Source: Persephonella sp. IF05-L8 (lineage in GTDB: Bacteria; Aquificota; Aquificia; Aquificales; Hydrogenothermaceae). Taken from it: a DNA stretch of 64,000 nt. Below, piece by piece: positions 34,735-44,048 of the stretch (position 1 is the first letter of the stretch; the number at the start of each line of letters is the position of its first letter). The notes under the pieces are model-generated. The model did not search any database and was not told where the DNA came from. It saw nothing but the letters and a program-made list of their open reading frames with translations. The DNA lies in contig NZ_JNLJ01000005.1 of the NCBI RefSeq assembly GCF_000703045.1, forward strand, positions 225,023 through 289,022. The letters run 5' to 3'. A program made the position numbers and the translations under genes.

Positions 34735-36003
34735 TTATCTTTCTAAAATTGTTATGCTTTCTATATGGTAGGTTTGGGGGAACATGTCTATCATATAGGT
34801 CTTTGTGAGCTGGAAGCCACTTTCTACAAGTTTATTTATATCCCGAGCCAGAGTTGATGGATTACAGGATATATATATCAGCTTTTTAAGCTGTGGTAGT
34901 TCTAAGAGTGCATTTAAAGTATCTTTATCCAGTCCTGTTCTTGGAGGGTCAACCAGAACAAGCTGTGGGTTTTTCTTTTTCATGTAGTTTAAAACCTGTG
35001 ATGCAGGTGCCCTGTGGAAATGAACATTAGGGGTTTTATTCAGTTTTTTATTGTGGTTTGCATCCTGAACAGCATAAGGATTTATCTCCACCCCAAAGAC
35101 CTTTTCTATATATCTGCCCATAGGAATGGTAAATGTTCCAACTCCGCTATATAGGTCAAATGCAACTGATACATCACTATTTTTTGCTTCTTCCTCAACA
35201 ATCTGTATCATATTTTTGACTTGAAATCTGTTAACCTGAAAAAATGAGTCTGCAGATACTCTAAACCTGTAATCTCCAACAGTTTCATAACCGAATGGGC
35301 TGCCTATAAAGTTTAATCTTTTTGGTATTTTGTCCTTCTGGTATATACCTGCACCTACAAGGGTTTCTCCTAAAAATGCTTTAAGATGTTTCAGCCCCAG
35401 AGGGAAGCTTTTTACCCTACGGGGAAATATAAATCTGACTGTCATCTGGCCTTCTGAGGATGAATAAAAATGAGCTTCAACAGGCTGGAAGGTAAGAAAT
35501 GGTAAAACTTCTCTTAAACCAGCTAAAGCCTGATTTAACTCTTCTTTCAGGAGATAGCAGTAGTCTATATTGATAACATTATGGCTTTCCCGTTGATAAA
35601 AGCCGACCTTTTCTCCGTATATTTTAAACTGAACTCTATTCCGGTAATGGAAAGGATTTTCTGACGGGAAAACATTTTGCAGGGGAATGTCTTTTATTTT
35701 TCCTATTCTTTCAAGGGTTTCAAGGAATATTTCCTTTTTGTATTCAACCTGTTTTTCATACTGGATATGCATATAATCACAGCCGCCACAGTAGGTAAAA
35801 TATTTGCAGACAGGTTCTACACGGTAGGGAGAACTTTTTAAGATTTCAACAGGCTGGCACTCAATAAAACTTTTTTTCTCGCTTGTTATTTTTACGGAAA
35901 CTTCCTCTTCAGGTAGGACAAAGGGGACAAAGCATACTCTATCATCTATTTTCCCAAGTCCTTTTCCACCATAAACAAGTTTTTCAATATTGACTTTTAT
36001 CAT
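34735..36003 (-). CDS. rlmD: 23S rRNA (uracil-C5) methyltransferase, RlmD/RumA family
   Basis: 422 residues. N-terminal TRAM-like segment (VYGGKGLGK), iron-sulfur cysteines (CKYFTYCGGCDYMH plus an earlier Cys), SAM-binding FDLYSGVGTFTIPMG, catalytic LVDPPRTGLDKD and ISCNPSTLARD with the nucleophilic Cys. It methylates a uracil in 23S rRNA; which position (RlmD or RlmC type) cannot be fixed from sequence alone, so the symbol is tentative. Confidence 0.88.
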   Translation of the reverse strand: MIKVNIEKLVYGGKGLGKIDDRVCFVPFVLPEEEVSVKITSEKKSFIECQPVEILKSSPYRVEPVCKYFTYCGGCDYMHIQYEKQVEYKKEIFLETLERIGKIKDIPLQNVFPSENPFHYRNRVQFKIYGEKVGFYQRESHNVINIDYCYLLKEELNQALAGLREVLPFLTFQPVEAHFYSSSEGQMTVRFIFPRRVKSFPLGLKHLKAFLGETLVGAGIYQKDKIPKRLNFIGSPFGYETVGDYRFRVSADSFFQVNRFQVKNMIQIVEEEAKNSDVSVAFDLYSGVGTFTIPMGRYIEKVFGVEINPYAVQDANHNKKLNKTPNVHFHRAPASQVLNYMKKKNPQLVLVDPPRTGLDKDTLNALLELPQLKKLIYISCNPSTLARDINKLVESGFQLTKTYMIDMFPQTYHIESITILER

Positions 36004-36071
36004 TTATAAAACTAATTCCTTCTGTGATATTAAAATAGTTTAAAAATAATATATCATTTTGGAGAGGCTGA

Positions 36072-37232
36072 ATGTTTTATGTGTCAAAAGTAACTCCGTT
36101 CTTTTTTATTCTGGCTTTTATTGATTTGTTTATGGCTGTTTTTTCACATGGAATAGGGTATGACTATGTTTTTGTTGGTCTGGTATCTGTTTTTGGATTT
36201 ATTTTGCATACAATACTTGGGGCAGCTTATCAGATAATCCCAAACTCCCAGCAATCTGAACTAAAAAATGAAAAACTCCAGATAGCTGTTTTTGTGGCTG
36301 CTTCGTTGTCTTCGTTGCTTATGTATATAAAAAACTATCAGATAGCTGCACTGTTTGCCCTTACAGCAGTTGTTTTATTTACCATTCATGTTTTACCTGT
36401 GATAAAAAATTATCAGCCGATAACTATTAGATTTCTGGTTGGTTCTCTTGTTTATATGAATTTAGGTAGTTTATTTTTTGTCCTTGCTTATATCCCTCTT
36501 GATTGGATACCTTTTGTTCCTTTTCAGCTGGCAGTTCATACAATAACCACTGGAACAATGCTGAATGCAATTCTGGGTGTTGAGCTTGCATGGATACCGA
36601 TGCTGATGATGCATACCCTTAATGTGAGGTTTGCCAATATTGTGTTTTATGCCACCCAGGTTTCTATTTTTGTTTTTCTAACAGGATTTGCAATTATGAA
36701 TTATAAAGTTGTTGCAGCTGGAGGAGTTCTGCTGCTGCTGTCTGTTGGATTGTTTTTATGGATAGTATTTAATGCTATTAAAAACTCCACACATAAAGAA
36801 ATTCCTTTTGTTGTTAAATTTTTCCTTGCAGGACTTGTCTTCCTTGTTGCTGGAATACTTTCAGGTGCACATCTATCAGGCAGCGAAAACTTTAAGTTTG
36901 TTCCAATGCATATGGTACTGATGGTTTTTGGGTTTGGTGGATTGACAATAGCAGGTGCAATGTTCCATTTACTACCAAGAATTGTATGGAATATGGTTCA
37001 TGTTAAAAAGGCACAGGAAGGAAAGCAGATACCAAATGTGTTTAATATTCTGAGCAAAAAAGAAACCATGATTACATTTTATCTGCTGATAGCAGGTGTT
37101 ATTCTGATGGTCGGTGCTACATTTATTGAACTGAACACAACCAGATATGTTGCTTCGCTGATATATTTATCTGGACTGGCAATGTTTTTTAAAGCATTAT
37201 TCTATAGACTTTATCTTCTGTACACCCTATAA
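36072..37232 (+). CDS. Polytopic membrane protein with conserved His, haem-copper-oxidase/NnrS-like
   Basis: 386 residues with about ten to twelve membrane helices. Histidines sit inside or at the ends of helices: FSHGIGYD, FILHTILG, TIHVLPV, LAVHTITTG, MMHTLNVR, GAHLSG, PMHMVLM and AMFHLLPRI. Such patterning is seen in haem-copper oxidase subunit I relatives and NnrS proteins, but the full copper/haem ligand set is not evident, so the call is only by resemblance. GGAGAGG precedes the ATG and a terminator follows the stop. Confidence 0.55.
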   Translation: MFYVSKVTPFFFILAFIDLFMAVFSHGIGYDYVFVGLVSVFGFILHTILGAAYQIIPNSQQSELKNEKLQIAVFVAASLSSLLMYIKNYQIAALFALTAVVLFTIHVLPVIKNYQPITIRFLVGSLVYMNLGSLFFVLAYIPLDWIPFVPFQLAVHTITTGTMLNAILGVELAWIPMLMMHTLNVRFANIVFYATQVSIFVFLTGFAIMNYKVVAAGGVLLLLSVGLFLWIVFNAIKNSTHKEIPFVVKFFLAGLVFLVAGILSGAHLSGSENFKFVPMHMVLMVFGFGGLTIAGAMFHLLPRIVWNMVHVKKAQEGKQIPNVFNILSKKETMITFYLLIAGVILMVGATFIELNTTRYVASLIYLSGLAMFFKALFYRLYLLYTL

Positions 37233-37236
37233 AATC

Positions 37237-37259
37237 AAGGGCTGTAAACCAGCCCTTTT
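37237..37259 (+). terminator. Rho-independent terminator
   Basis: AAGGGCTG (37237-37244), loop TAAAC, CAGCCCTT (37250-37257), then TT. The 8-bp stem lies 4 bases after the stop at 37232. Confidence 0.75.
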
Positions 37260-37263
37260 AAAG

Positions 37264-37282
37264 TTTCCTTATTAAAAGGAAA
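37264..37282. promoter_or_regulatory. Palindromic operator-like element, copy 1
   Basis: TTTCCTT-ATTAA-AAGGAAA. The same 7-bp arms recur at 37297-37315. This copy overlaps the expected -35 region of the ATPase gene. Confidence 0.55.
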
Positions 37283-37296
37283 AAATTATGTTAAAA

Positions 37297-37315
37297 TTTC
37301 CTTATGAAAAGGAAA
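37297..37315. promoter_or_regulatory. Palindromic operator-like element, copy 2, spanning the start codon
   Basis: TTTCCTT-ATGAA-AAGGAAA, with the ATG at 37304 in the centre. Its centre is 33 bp from that of copy 1, about three helical turns. A TAAAAT -10 candidate (37292-37297) ends at its edge, so an occupied site would block transcription. Confidence 0.55.
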
Positions 37316-38608
37316 GAGATATTTAAAGAGCTTATAGTTGAGTTCCAAAACAGGCAATTACCAGCTATTATAAATCGTAATATAGAAATTCCTATCAATA
37401 CAAAAAAAATAATTTCTATTATAGGTGTAAGGCGAAGCGGTAAGACTTTTGTTCTTTTCCAAACAATCAAAAAATTGCTCAATGAATATAAAATTCCTGT
37501 AGAAAGAATAGTCTATATAAATTTTGAAGATGAACGCCTTGAAATAACAAAAGAGGATTTAAATCAGCTTATAGAGGCTTATACAGAGCTTTATCCAGAT
37601 ATCTCTCTGGATAAGGTTTATCTCTTTTTTGATGAAATTCAAAATGTGCAGGGTTGGGAAAAATTTATTCGCAGAATTTACGATAGCTATACAAAAAATA
37701 TATTCATAACCGGTTCAAACTCAAAACTATTATCCTCTGAAATAGCAACTTCTCTAAGAGGGAGAAGTATACCATTTACGGTGTATCCACTTTTGTTTAA
37801 AGAATTTATGAAATTCAAGAACATAAAAACAAAAAAAACTGATATTTATGACATAAAGAAAAGAGCCAAAATAAAGAACTTGTTCTTAGAATATATGGAG
37901 TTTGGAGGATTTCCTGAAGTTGTGTTTTTAGAAGATGAAAATTTAAAAATAAAGGTATTACAGGAATATTTTGAAGTAATGCTTTATAGGGATATTATAG
38001 AAAGATTTCAAATAAAAAATCCTTTAGTGCTGAAATATTTTGTAAAAAGAGTTGTAGAAAATGTAGGAAAACCTTTGTCAGTTAATAATATCTACAATGA
38101 ATTGAAATCTCAGGGGTTTAAACTGGCAAAAGATAATTTATATTCTTATTTGGAAATATTAGAAGCTATATTTTTTTCATTTATAGTGAAAAAATATACA
38201 AAATCAGTTTTAAAATCTGAATTATCACATAAAAAGGTTTATCTAATTGATAATGGGTTTTTAAATGCTTTGAGTTTTTCTTTTAAAGAAAAAAAGGGTG
38301 CTTTGCTGGAGAATATACTTGTAAAAGAGTTTAAAGCCAGAGGCAATGAAGTTTTTTATTTTAAAGAAAAAAAAGAATGTGATTTTGTAGTTGTAGATAA
38401 TGAAAATAATCTAACTCCTGTTCAGGTTAGCCTTTCTCTTACAGATAAAGAAACAAGGAAAAGGGAAATTGAAGGGTTAATAGAGGCTTTAAAGTTTCTT
38501 GGTTTAAATAAAGGAGTAATAATAACTTTAGATGAAAAAGAAGAATTAGAAGTAAATAACTACAAAATAGATATAATCCCTGCTTACGAGTATCTGCTAC
38601 AGTTATAA
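37304..38608 (+). CDS. AAA-family ATPase with DUF4143 (AAA_14)
   Basis: 434 residues. Walker A IIGVRRSGKTF, Walker B LFFDEIQNVQGWEKF, sensor ITGSNSKLLSSE and TSLRGRSIPFTVYPLLFKEF identify the AAA_14 domain. The C-terminal DUF4143 part (YFKEKKECDFVVV and TPVQVSLS) resembles a restriction-like fold with an E/D-x-V pattern. Members are common in accessory regions and their function is uncertain. No Shine-Dalgarno sequence precedes the ATG. The start codon lies within a palindrome and six bases after a TAAAAT, suggesting a leaderless, repressed gene. Confidence 0.88.
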   Translation: MKRKEIFKELIVEFQNRQLPAIINRNIEIPINTKKIISIIGVRRSGKTFVLFQTIKKLLNEYKIPVERIVYINFEDERLEITKEDLNQLIEAYTELYPDISLDKVYLFFDEIQNVQGWEKFIRRIYDSYTKNIFITGSNSKLLSSEIATSLRGRSIPFTVYPLLFKEFMKFKNIKTKKTDIYDIKKRAKIKNLFLEYMEFGGFPEVVFLEDENLKIKVLQEYFEVMLYRDIIERFQIKNPLVLKYFVKRVVENVGKPLSVNNIYNELKSQGFKLAKDNLYSYLEILEAIFFSFIVKKYTKSVLKSELSHKKVYLIDNGFLNALSFSFKEKKGALLENILVKEFKARGNEVFYFKEKKECDFVVVDNENNLTPVQVSLSLTDKETRKREIEGLIEALKFLGLNKGVIITLDEKEELEVNNYKIDIIPAYEYLLQL

Positions 38609-38650
38609 TCCAATAAATTCCCATAAGGAAATCCCCCTGTAAATATGGTA

Positions 38651-38673
38651 AAATATTGTTTTAATCAATATTT
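38651..38673. promoter_or_regulatory. Inverted repeat upstream of gyrA
   Basis: AAATATTG (38651-38658), 7-base spacer, CAATATTT (38666-38673). Perfect 8-bp arms end 14 bases before the gyrA ATG, next to the AAGGGG ribosome site. It is either an operator or a leader hairpin; a TAAAAT (38649-38654) overlaps its left arm as a possible -10. Confidence 0.35.
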
Positions 38674-38687
38674 GAAGGGGTTTTTAG

Positions 38688-41600
38688 ATGTCAGAAATTA
38701 TTAAGCAACCTATTGAGGAAGAAGTAAAGTCAGCCTATTTGGATTACGCAATGTCTGTTATCGTCGGAAGGGCGATACCAGACGTCAGAGACGGCCTTAA
38801 GCCTGTTCAAAGAAGAATTCTTTACGCAATGAATGAACTGGGATTATATCCAAATAAACCATATAAAAAGAGTGCAAGAGTAGTAGGGGAAGTCCTTGGT
38901 AAATACCATCCACACGGTGATACATCCGTTTACGATGCCCTTGTTAGAATGGCTCAGGATTTTACCCTTAGATATCCTCTTATACAGGGTCAGGGAAACT
39001 TCGGTTCAATAGATGGTGACCCTCCAGCTGCCATGAGATACTGCGTTGTTGGAGATACATTAATCCACACAGATAAAGGTCTTATAAAAATAAAAGATAT
39101 TGTTCCAAACAGCAAAGAAAACTCAGATAATCCTATAGATATAAAAATCCAGTCTTTAAACAGAAAAATTAACAGCTCTGACATGTTCTTTAATAGCGGA
39201 AAACATAAAACCATAAGAATAGAAACAGAAGAAGGCTACGAACTGGAAGGAAGTCTTAACCACCCTGTTTTAACATGGATTACAGATAAGAACGGCAAAC
39301 CTGTTTATAAATGGAAAACCCTTGACCAGATAAAATCTGGAGATTATGTGATAGTCAGTAGAATAAACGATATAGAACCTACTGAGGATTTACTTACAGA
39401 AGAAGAGGCTATTTTGCTTGGTTCCCTTGTTTCTGAAGGCTATATCTCAGACAGTAGAGTAGGATTTAATAACACAGATGAGGATTTTGCAAAGCAGTTT
39501 GAAACAGCCCTTGTTGGCAGCTATGGAACAGTGGGGTGTAGGTATGAAAGAAAACTCAAAAGTGGGAAAACACTGATTGAATATCAAGTTCATCATAAAG
39601 AGGTTATTGAAGACATAAAGGAAAAAGGTTTTACCCAAAAATCAGCAGATAAAGAAGTGCCGCATATAGTTTTAAGGTCTTCAAAGAAAGTGCAGAAAGC
39701 ATTTCTCAAAGCTTTATTTGAAGGGGATGGCTCTGTTTATAAAGGGAAAGGGACTGTTGCTATTTCTTACACCTCTAAAAGCAAAAAACTCTTAAAACAA
39801 CTACAGGTTTTACTCCTGAACTTTAGAATTATTTCAAGAATTCACAGAGATAAGCAAAACTTTAGACTTATCATCTCAGGTTATGAAAATGTAAAACTGT
39901 TTAAAGAAAAAATAGGATTTTTAGGCACAAAACAGCAAAAATTAGAAAGACTTCTAAAAGAGTTAAACGCAAAAGAAACAGCAAATAGCAAAACAGATTT
40001 TATTCCTTTTATAGCCGAGTATATTAGAAGAAAATATAGAGGGAAAGGTTTTAATGAATGGCTCTCAAAACACAATATAGATAGATATCCAAAGATTGAA
40101 AAATACTGGGAAAAACTTGAAACAATACTTGATGAAGAAGATTTAGCCCTTTATAGAGAACTTCTTGAAAACAGATACTACTTTGCAAAGGTTAAAACTG
40201 TAGAAGAAACAGGGGAAAAAATCGTTTACTCAATCAGGGTAAATAGCCAGTGTCATTCTTTTGTTGGAAATGGAATAATCAACCATAACACTGAAGCCCG
40301 TCTTACAAAGCTTGCAATGGAAATGCTTGCTGATATAGATAAAAACACCGTTGATATGAAAGAAAACTTTGATGCTTCTTTAATGGAGCCGGAGGTTCTC
40401 CCTGCAAAATTCCCAAATCTGATATGCAACGGTGCAGCAGGTATCGCTGTAGGGCTTTCAACAAATATTCCACCTCACAACTTCACAGAAGTTGCAGAAG
40501 CCCTCAAATACTTGGCAGAGTTTCCAAATGCAACAGTTGAAGAACTATGCCAGTTTATAAAAGGGCCAGACTTCCCAACAGGTGGTGTTCTAATCACACC
40601 AAAAGAAGAAATAATTAAGATTTATCAAGATGGTAGAGGCTCAGTAACAGTAAAAGGAAAAGCCAGAATAGAAAAACTTCCAGGAAACAGACACAGAATT
40701 ATCATTTATGAAATACCATATCAGGTAAACAAAGTTGAGTTTATAAAAAGAATTGCAGAGCTTGTTAGAAAAGGACAGGAAAAAGGAATATCAGACCTTA
40801 GAGATGAATCAGACAGGGACGGTATCAGAATAATTGTTGAACTAAAAAGGGAAGCCGACCCTGAAAAAGTCCTTAAAAAACTATACAGAAGAACACAGCT
40901 CCAAAAATCAATACCTATAAACTTTACCGTTCTGGTAGGGAAACAACCGAAAACATTAGACCTTAAAGGAATTTTATGGGAGTTTATAAAGCACAGAATA
41001 GAAGTTATAACCAGAAGAACACTTTATGAACTTGAAAAAGCGGAAAAAAGACTTCATATAGTAGAAGGTCTACTTAAAGCCCTTGAAAATGCAGACAGGG
41101 TTATTGAAATAGTCAGAGGCTCAAAAGATGTATCCTCTGCAAAAGAACAGCTAAAGGCAGAATTTGGCCTTTCTGATGCACAATCACAGGCAATTCTGGA
41201 TATGAGACTTTCCAGATTTACAGCACTGGAAGGAGATAAGCTATATCAGGAAGCTGATGAACTAAGGCTAAAAATAGAGGAATATCAAAGAATTCTCTCC
41301 TCAGAAGAAGAAAAGATAAAAGTATTTATTCAAGAGATGGATGAGCTACTTGAAAAGTTTGGTGATGAAAGAAAAACAATGGTTATGGAAGAAAAAGGAG
41401 AGCAGCTCACATTTGATGAGGATTTCATACTGGCTGTTTTAAGCTCAGGAAGAATAATAAACAGAAAATTTGATGAGACAGAAACAAAAGAAGAAGTTTA
41501 TCAGAAAGTTCTAAGCGAAGTTATTACATCTGTAGCTCCTGGAGAGAAACTTATTTCAATACAGGAAGTAAAAAGCTCAACTCCTATAGCATTTATAACA

Positions 41601-42344
41601 AACAAAGGCAGAGCCTACTGGAGCCTTGTTGCTGACCTTCCAAAAGGAGAAGGAAAGATAAATATTGAAGAAGGGGAAATAGTCGGAACTTCATTTAAAG
41701 GTGAAGGGGATGAAGATAGACTGTTTATTCTGACCAAAAAAGGAATAATTAAGAGAATGTCCTACGAGGATATATTCTACAAGTCTCAGAACCATCTGAT
41801 TATTCCTCTTACGGAGGATGACGAGGTTGTTCAGGCATTCTCAGATGACCATCCATCAGCAATAGCAGTTTATACCAGAAAGGGCGACCTGCTTATGTTT
41901 GACAGGTCTCAGGTAAGGGTAACAGGGGATAAAGCAAAAGGCGTAGAAGCCATAGACTTAGATGAAGGAGATGAAGTAAGAGGCGGATTTTTAATAAACA
42001 GCGAAGAATATGTCCTGACAATAACAGAAAAAGGATATACAAAGCTTGTTAGAAAAGAGGAGTTCTATACAAAAGAAGGAAAACTGAAAAAAAGAGCCCA
42101 GAAGGGACTTATGGCTGTCAAGCTTTCTAAAGATGACGCCTTATCAGTTGCTACCAGTGTAAATATTGGGGATAATCTGCTACTTTCCACAGAAAAAGGA
42201 CGTATTCTGAAGCTTAAGATTGACGAAAACACAATACCGGTTGCCAAAAGAACAGCAATGGGAGAGCAACTTATAAAGATAGAAGGTGATAAAGTCGTAA
42301 GAGCTATTAAACCAAAACTTAAAGAGGAAGCTCAAGAAGAATAA
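38688..42344 (+). CDS. gyrA: DNA gyrase/topoisomerase IV subunit A containing an intein
   Basis: 1218-residue precursor; about 802 residues after splicing. The N-extein ends with PPAAMRY, whose Tyr118 is the DNA-cleaving tyrosine, and the C-extein resumes at [13 protein letters not shown]. The breakage-reunion domain and a six-bladed C-terminal beta-pinwheel are complete. The canonical GyrA-box (Q-R-R-G-G-K-G type) is replaced by KKRAQKG around 42094-42114, so strong negative supercoiling by wrapping is doubtful. For Aquifex aeolicus I recall a report that its GyrA likewise behaves like topoisomerase IV. gyrB is not in the window. AAGGGG precedes the ATG. Confidence 0.97.
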   Translation: MSEIIKQPIEEEVKSAYLDYAMSVIVGRAIPDVRDGLKPVQRRILYAMNELGLYPNKPYKKSARVVGEVLGKYHPHGDTSVYDALVRMAQDFTLRYPLIQGQGNFGSIDGDPPAAMRYCVVGDTLIHTDKGLIKIKDIVPNSKENSDNPIDIKIQSLNRKINSSDMFFNSGKHKTIRIETEEGYELEGSLNHPVLTWITDKNGKPVYKWKTLDQIKSGDYVIVSRINDIEPTEDLLTEEEAILLGSLVSEGYISDSRVGFNNTDEDFAKQFETALVGSYGTVGCRYERKLKSGKTLIEYQVHHKEVIEDIKEKGFTQKSADKEVPHIVLRSSKKVQKAFLKALFEGDGSVYKGKGTVAISYTSKSKKLLKQLQVLLLNFRIISRIHRDKQNFRLIISGYENVKLFKEKIGFLGTKQQKLERLLKELNAKETANSKTDFIPFIAEYIRRKYRGKGFNEWLSKHNIDRYPKIEKYWEKLETILDEEDLALYRELLENRYYFAKVKTVEETGEKIVYSIRVNSQCHSFVGNGIINHNTEARLTKLAMEMLADIDKNTVDMKENFDASLMEPEVLPAKFPNLICNGAAGIAVGLSTNIPPHNFTEVAEALKYLAEFPNATVEELCQFIKGPDFPTGGVLITPKEEIIKIYQDGRGSVTVKGKARIEKLPGNRHRIIIYEIPYQVNKVEFIKRIAELVRKGQEKGISDLRDESDRDGIRIIVELKREADPEKVLKKLYRRTQLQKSIPINFTVLVGKQPKTLDLKGILWEFIKHRIEVITRRTLYELEKAEKRLHIVEGLLKALENADRVIEIVRGSKDVSSAKEQLKAEFGLSDAQSQAILDMRLSRFTALEGDKLYQEADELRLKIEEYQRILSSEEEKIKVFIQEMDELLEKFGDERKTMVMEEKGEQLTFDEDFILAVLSSGRIINRKFDETETKEEVYQKVLSEVITSVAPGEKLISIQEVKSSTPIAFITNKGRAYWSLVADLPKGEGKINIEEGEIVGTSFKGEGDEDRLFILTKKGIIKRMSYEDIFYKSQNHLIIPLTEDDEVVQAFSDDHPSAIAVYTRKGDLLMFDRSQVRVTGDKAKGVEAIDLDEGDEVRGGFLINSEEYVLTITEKGYTKLVRKEEFYTKEGKLKKRAQKGLMAVKLSKDDALSVATSVNIGDNLLLSTEKGRILKLKIDENTIPVAKRTAMGEQLIKIEGDKVVRAIKPKLKEEAQEE
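39042..40289 (+). mobile_element. GyrA intein with LAGLIDADG homing endonuclease
   Basis: 416 in-frame residues inserted directly after the catalytic tyrosine codon, the position used by mycobacterial GyrA inteins. Block A starts with the nucleophile Cys ([15 protein letters not shown]), block B is [10 protein letters not shown] with its His, and the end is [11 protein letters not shown] followed by Thr (+1 nucleophile). Between them lie two LAGLIDADG helices, [12 protein letters not shown] and [12 protein letters not shown], each with its acidic residue, so the endonuclease looks intact. Block B has Asn where Thr is usual (NxxH against TxxH reading SLNH). The insertion makes gyrase production depend on splicing. 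Confidence 0.96.
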
Positions 42345-42551
42345 ATGGTTTACATATTACTGATTTTTGGAATTATAGTTGGACTTTATGCAATTTTTAA
42401 CAATATTGGCGGAGTTTTCTCCGCCTTTCAATATCAAGATGAAACCTTAGTGGTTGGGAAATTCCTCCAGAGCCTTCTCCCTGTCATAGCCGGGGCTGTA
42501 ATAGTCTGGATTTCAGCCCTTAATCTGTATGATATGATAAAGAAAAAGTAA
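42345..42551 (+). CDS. Small two-helix membrane protein after gyrA
   Basis: 68 residues, two hydrophobic helices (about 1-28 and 42-62) and a Lys-rich end. The ATG follows the gyrA stop with no gap, so it is translated by coupling. No family recognised. Confidence 0.6.
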   Translation: MVYILLIFGIIVGLYAIFNNIGGVFSAFQYQDETLVVGKFLQSLLPVIAGAVIVWISALNLYDMIKKK

Positions 42552-42607
42552 TATATTACAGATTTTAAGTTATAATAATATTGATATATATCTTTGGGGG
42601 AGGAACC

Positions 42608-43149
42608 GTGCTTTCGCATGTGGATAAATTGATAAATCAGACTATTGATACAGGGGAAAATTTTTATAAAAATATGCTTTCTCTTATAACTTATACTGAT
42701 ACAACAGACAGAAAAACTCTTTTTAGGTTATTTTTAAAAACATATAAAAGCTGTGCTGATTATAACTCGTTGCTTTTTCTTTGTTTCTCAAATGATTTAA
42801 CAGAAAGGTTATTTGATGCTTTAAATAGAATAGAATAGAAAATAAAGTTCACTATACAATTGATATCTGGAAAGAAACAGACAGATTTATAAGGGATTTT
42901 GAAATAATTTTCAAAAATTTTGAAGCAAAAACAGAAAGTGAGGACTGTTTATTTTCAGAATTAATATCAGGGGATTTCAAGGCTAATGTTATAGATATTT
43001 ATGATGAACTTAACAAAATATATACAGGTATGAAATTTGATAACTTTGATAGCTTTAATATCAGCATTCAGGAGATGCTTTTTCAGCATTTAACATTTTT
43101 TGAGATAATTCTTAGAGGTCTTATCCTTACATTAAAAGAAAATCTGTAA
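42608..43149 (+). pseudogene. Helical protein gene split by a frameshift at a TAGAA triplet repeat
   Basis: A GTG at 42608 with GGGGGAGG just upstream opens a 76-residue frame that stops at 42836-42838, inside three tandem copies of TAGAA (42826-42840). Another frame opens at 42829 and runs without interruption to a TAA at 43147-43149. Removing one pentamer joins the two into a continuous protein of about 178 residues (LFDALNRIENKVHYTIDIWK across the join). The protein is acidic and helical, with no recognised family. It may be a true pseudogene, a phase-variable gene or a sequencing error. A -1 ribosomal shift within 42829-42838 would also join the frames. It precedes the exonuclease/AddB/AddA genes. 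Confidence 0.75.
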
Positions 43150-43211
43150 TGTCAGATTTTTCTCTGCCCGAAGTTTATAATTATTAGAAACAAATATTTG
43201 TAGAGGGTGTT

Positions 43212-44048
43212 ATGGAGGGTCAGAATAATCTCTGGGGCAGGGAAAAAATACAAAATCGCAGAAAAGATTATTCCAAGGATTTTACAAACTTTCTTATCCT
43301 TGATATTGAAACCATAAGAGATACCCAGATGATAGATGATATTCAGGACGAAAAAATCCTGAAAAAACTGGAAGAAGATAAAAATTATTTTATCCCCCAT
43401 CCTTATCATCGTATTGTTGCAGTTAGTATAATGAGTATCAAAATGCCTGATGGGGACACTATTTTTAAAAGTTTCGCATCAGAAGATGAAAAAAGATTAT
43501 TAGAGCTTTTCTGGGAGTATTATCTGAAAGCTCATTCCTTCGGAGTTTATAAAACTCAAAATGGGGACAGGAAAAAAGCCATTTCCCGTTTTCCTGTGCT
43601 TATTACTGTGAATGGGAAGGATTTTGACCTGCCTGTAATAAAACTGAGAAGCCTGAAATATATACCGGATTTTCCAGACCACAAAAAATTTATCATAAGC
43701 ACGTATCTGGACAGGTTTGATAAATGGGAAAATGATTATCCCAGATATACTATGCACCATACAAAGTTCCATATAGATATTCCAATTGATTTTTTTAATA
43801 AAAAGGTATCCCTGAAAAACCTGTGTTATCTGTGTGGTATTCCTGTTAAGCAAGAGGGAGATGGTTCTAAAGTTCAGGATTATTTTGATAATGGAGAGCT
43901 GGAAAAAATTGCAAGATACTGTGCAGAAGATGTAAAAGCAACAGCATTACTGTTTGCTTACATAAATAAGCACCTTCTATATGAAACATACCTGTTTCCT
44001 GGTATGGAATTTATAAAAAGTCTTGAAGGGGATATTCAGGTGTTATGA
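43212..44048 (+). CDS. Predicted PolB-like 3'-5' exonuclease
   Basis: 278 residues of the DnaQ-like fold: Exo I FLILDIETIRD, Exo II TVNGKDFDLPVIKLR, Exo III YCAEDVKATALLF. The Asp/Glu set for two-metal catalysis is complete. The closest type is the predicted 3'-5' exonuclease related to polymerase B proofreading domains (PF10108-like). It overlaps the AddB-like gene by 4 bases and so probably acts in the same repair process. GAGGG precedes the ATG. Confidence 0.85.
   Translation: MEGQNNLWGREKIQNRRKDYSKDFTNFLILDIETIRDTQMIDDIQDEKILKKLEEDKNYFIPHPYHRIVAVSIMSIKMPDGDTIFKSFASEDEKRLLELFWEYYLKAHSFGVYKTQNGDRKKAISRFPVLITVNGKDFDLPVIKLRSLKYIPDFPDHKKFIISTYLDRFDKWENDYPRYTMHHTKFHIDIPIDFFNKKVSLKNLCYLCGIPVKQEGDGSKVQDYFDNGELEKIARYCAEDVKATALLFAYINKHLLYETYLFPGMEFIKSLEGDIQVL

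Noticed and set aside
39042-40289. The GyrA insert as a lineage-specific GyrA domain or a group I intron
   Set aside because: It is in frame, starts with Cys, ends with His-Asn before Thr, and has intein blocks and LAGLIDADG helices; no intron core is needed to explain it.
42581-42607. TTG at 42581 as start of the frameshifted gene
   Set aside because: The GGGGGAGG ribosome site lies inside that extension and points to the GTG at 42608.
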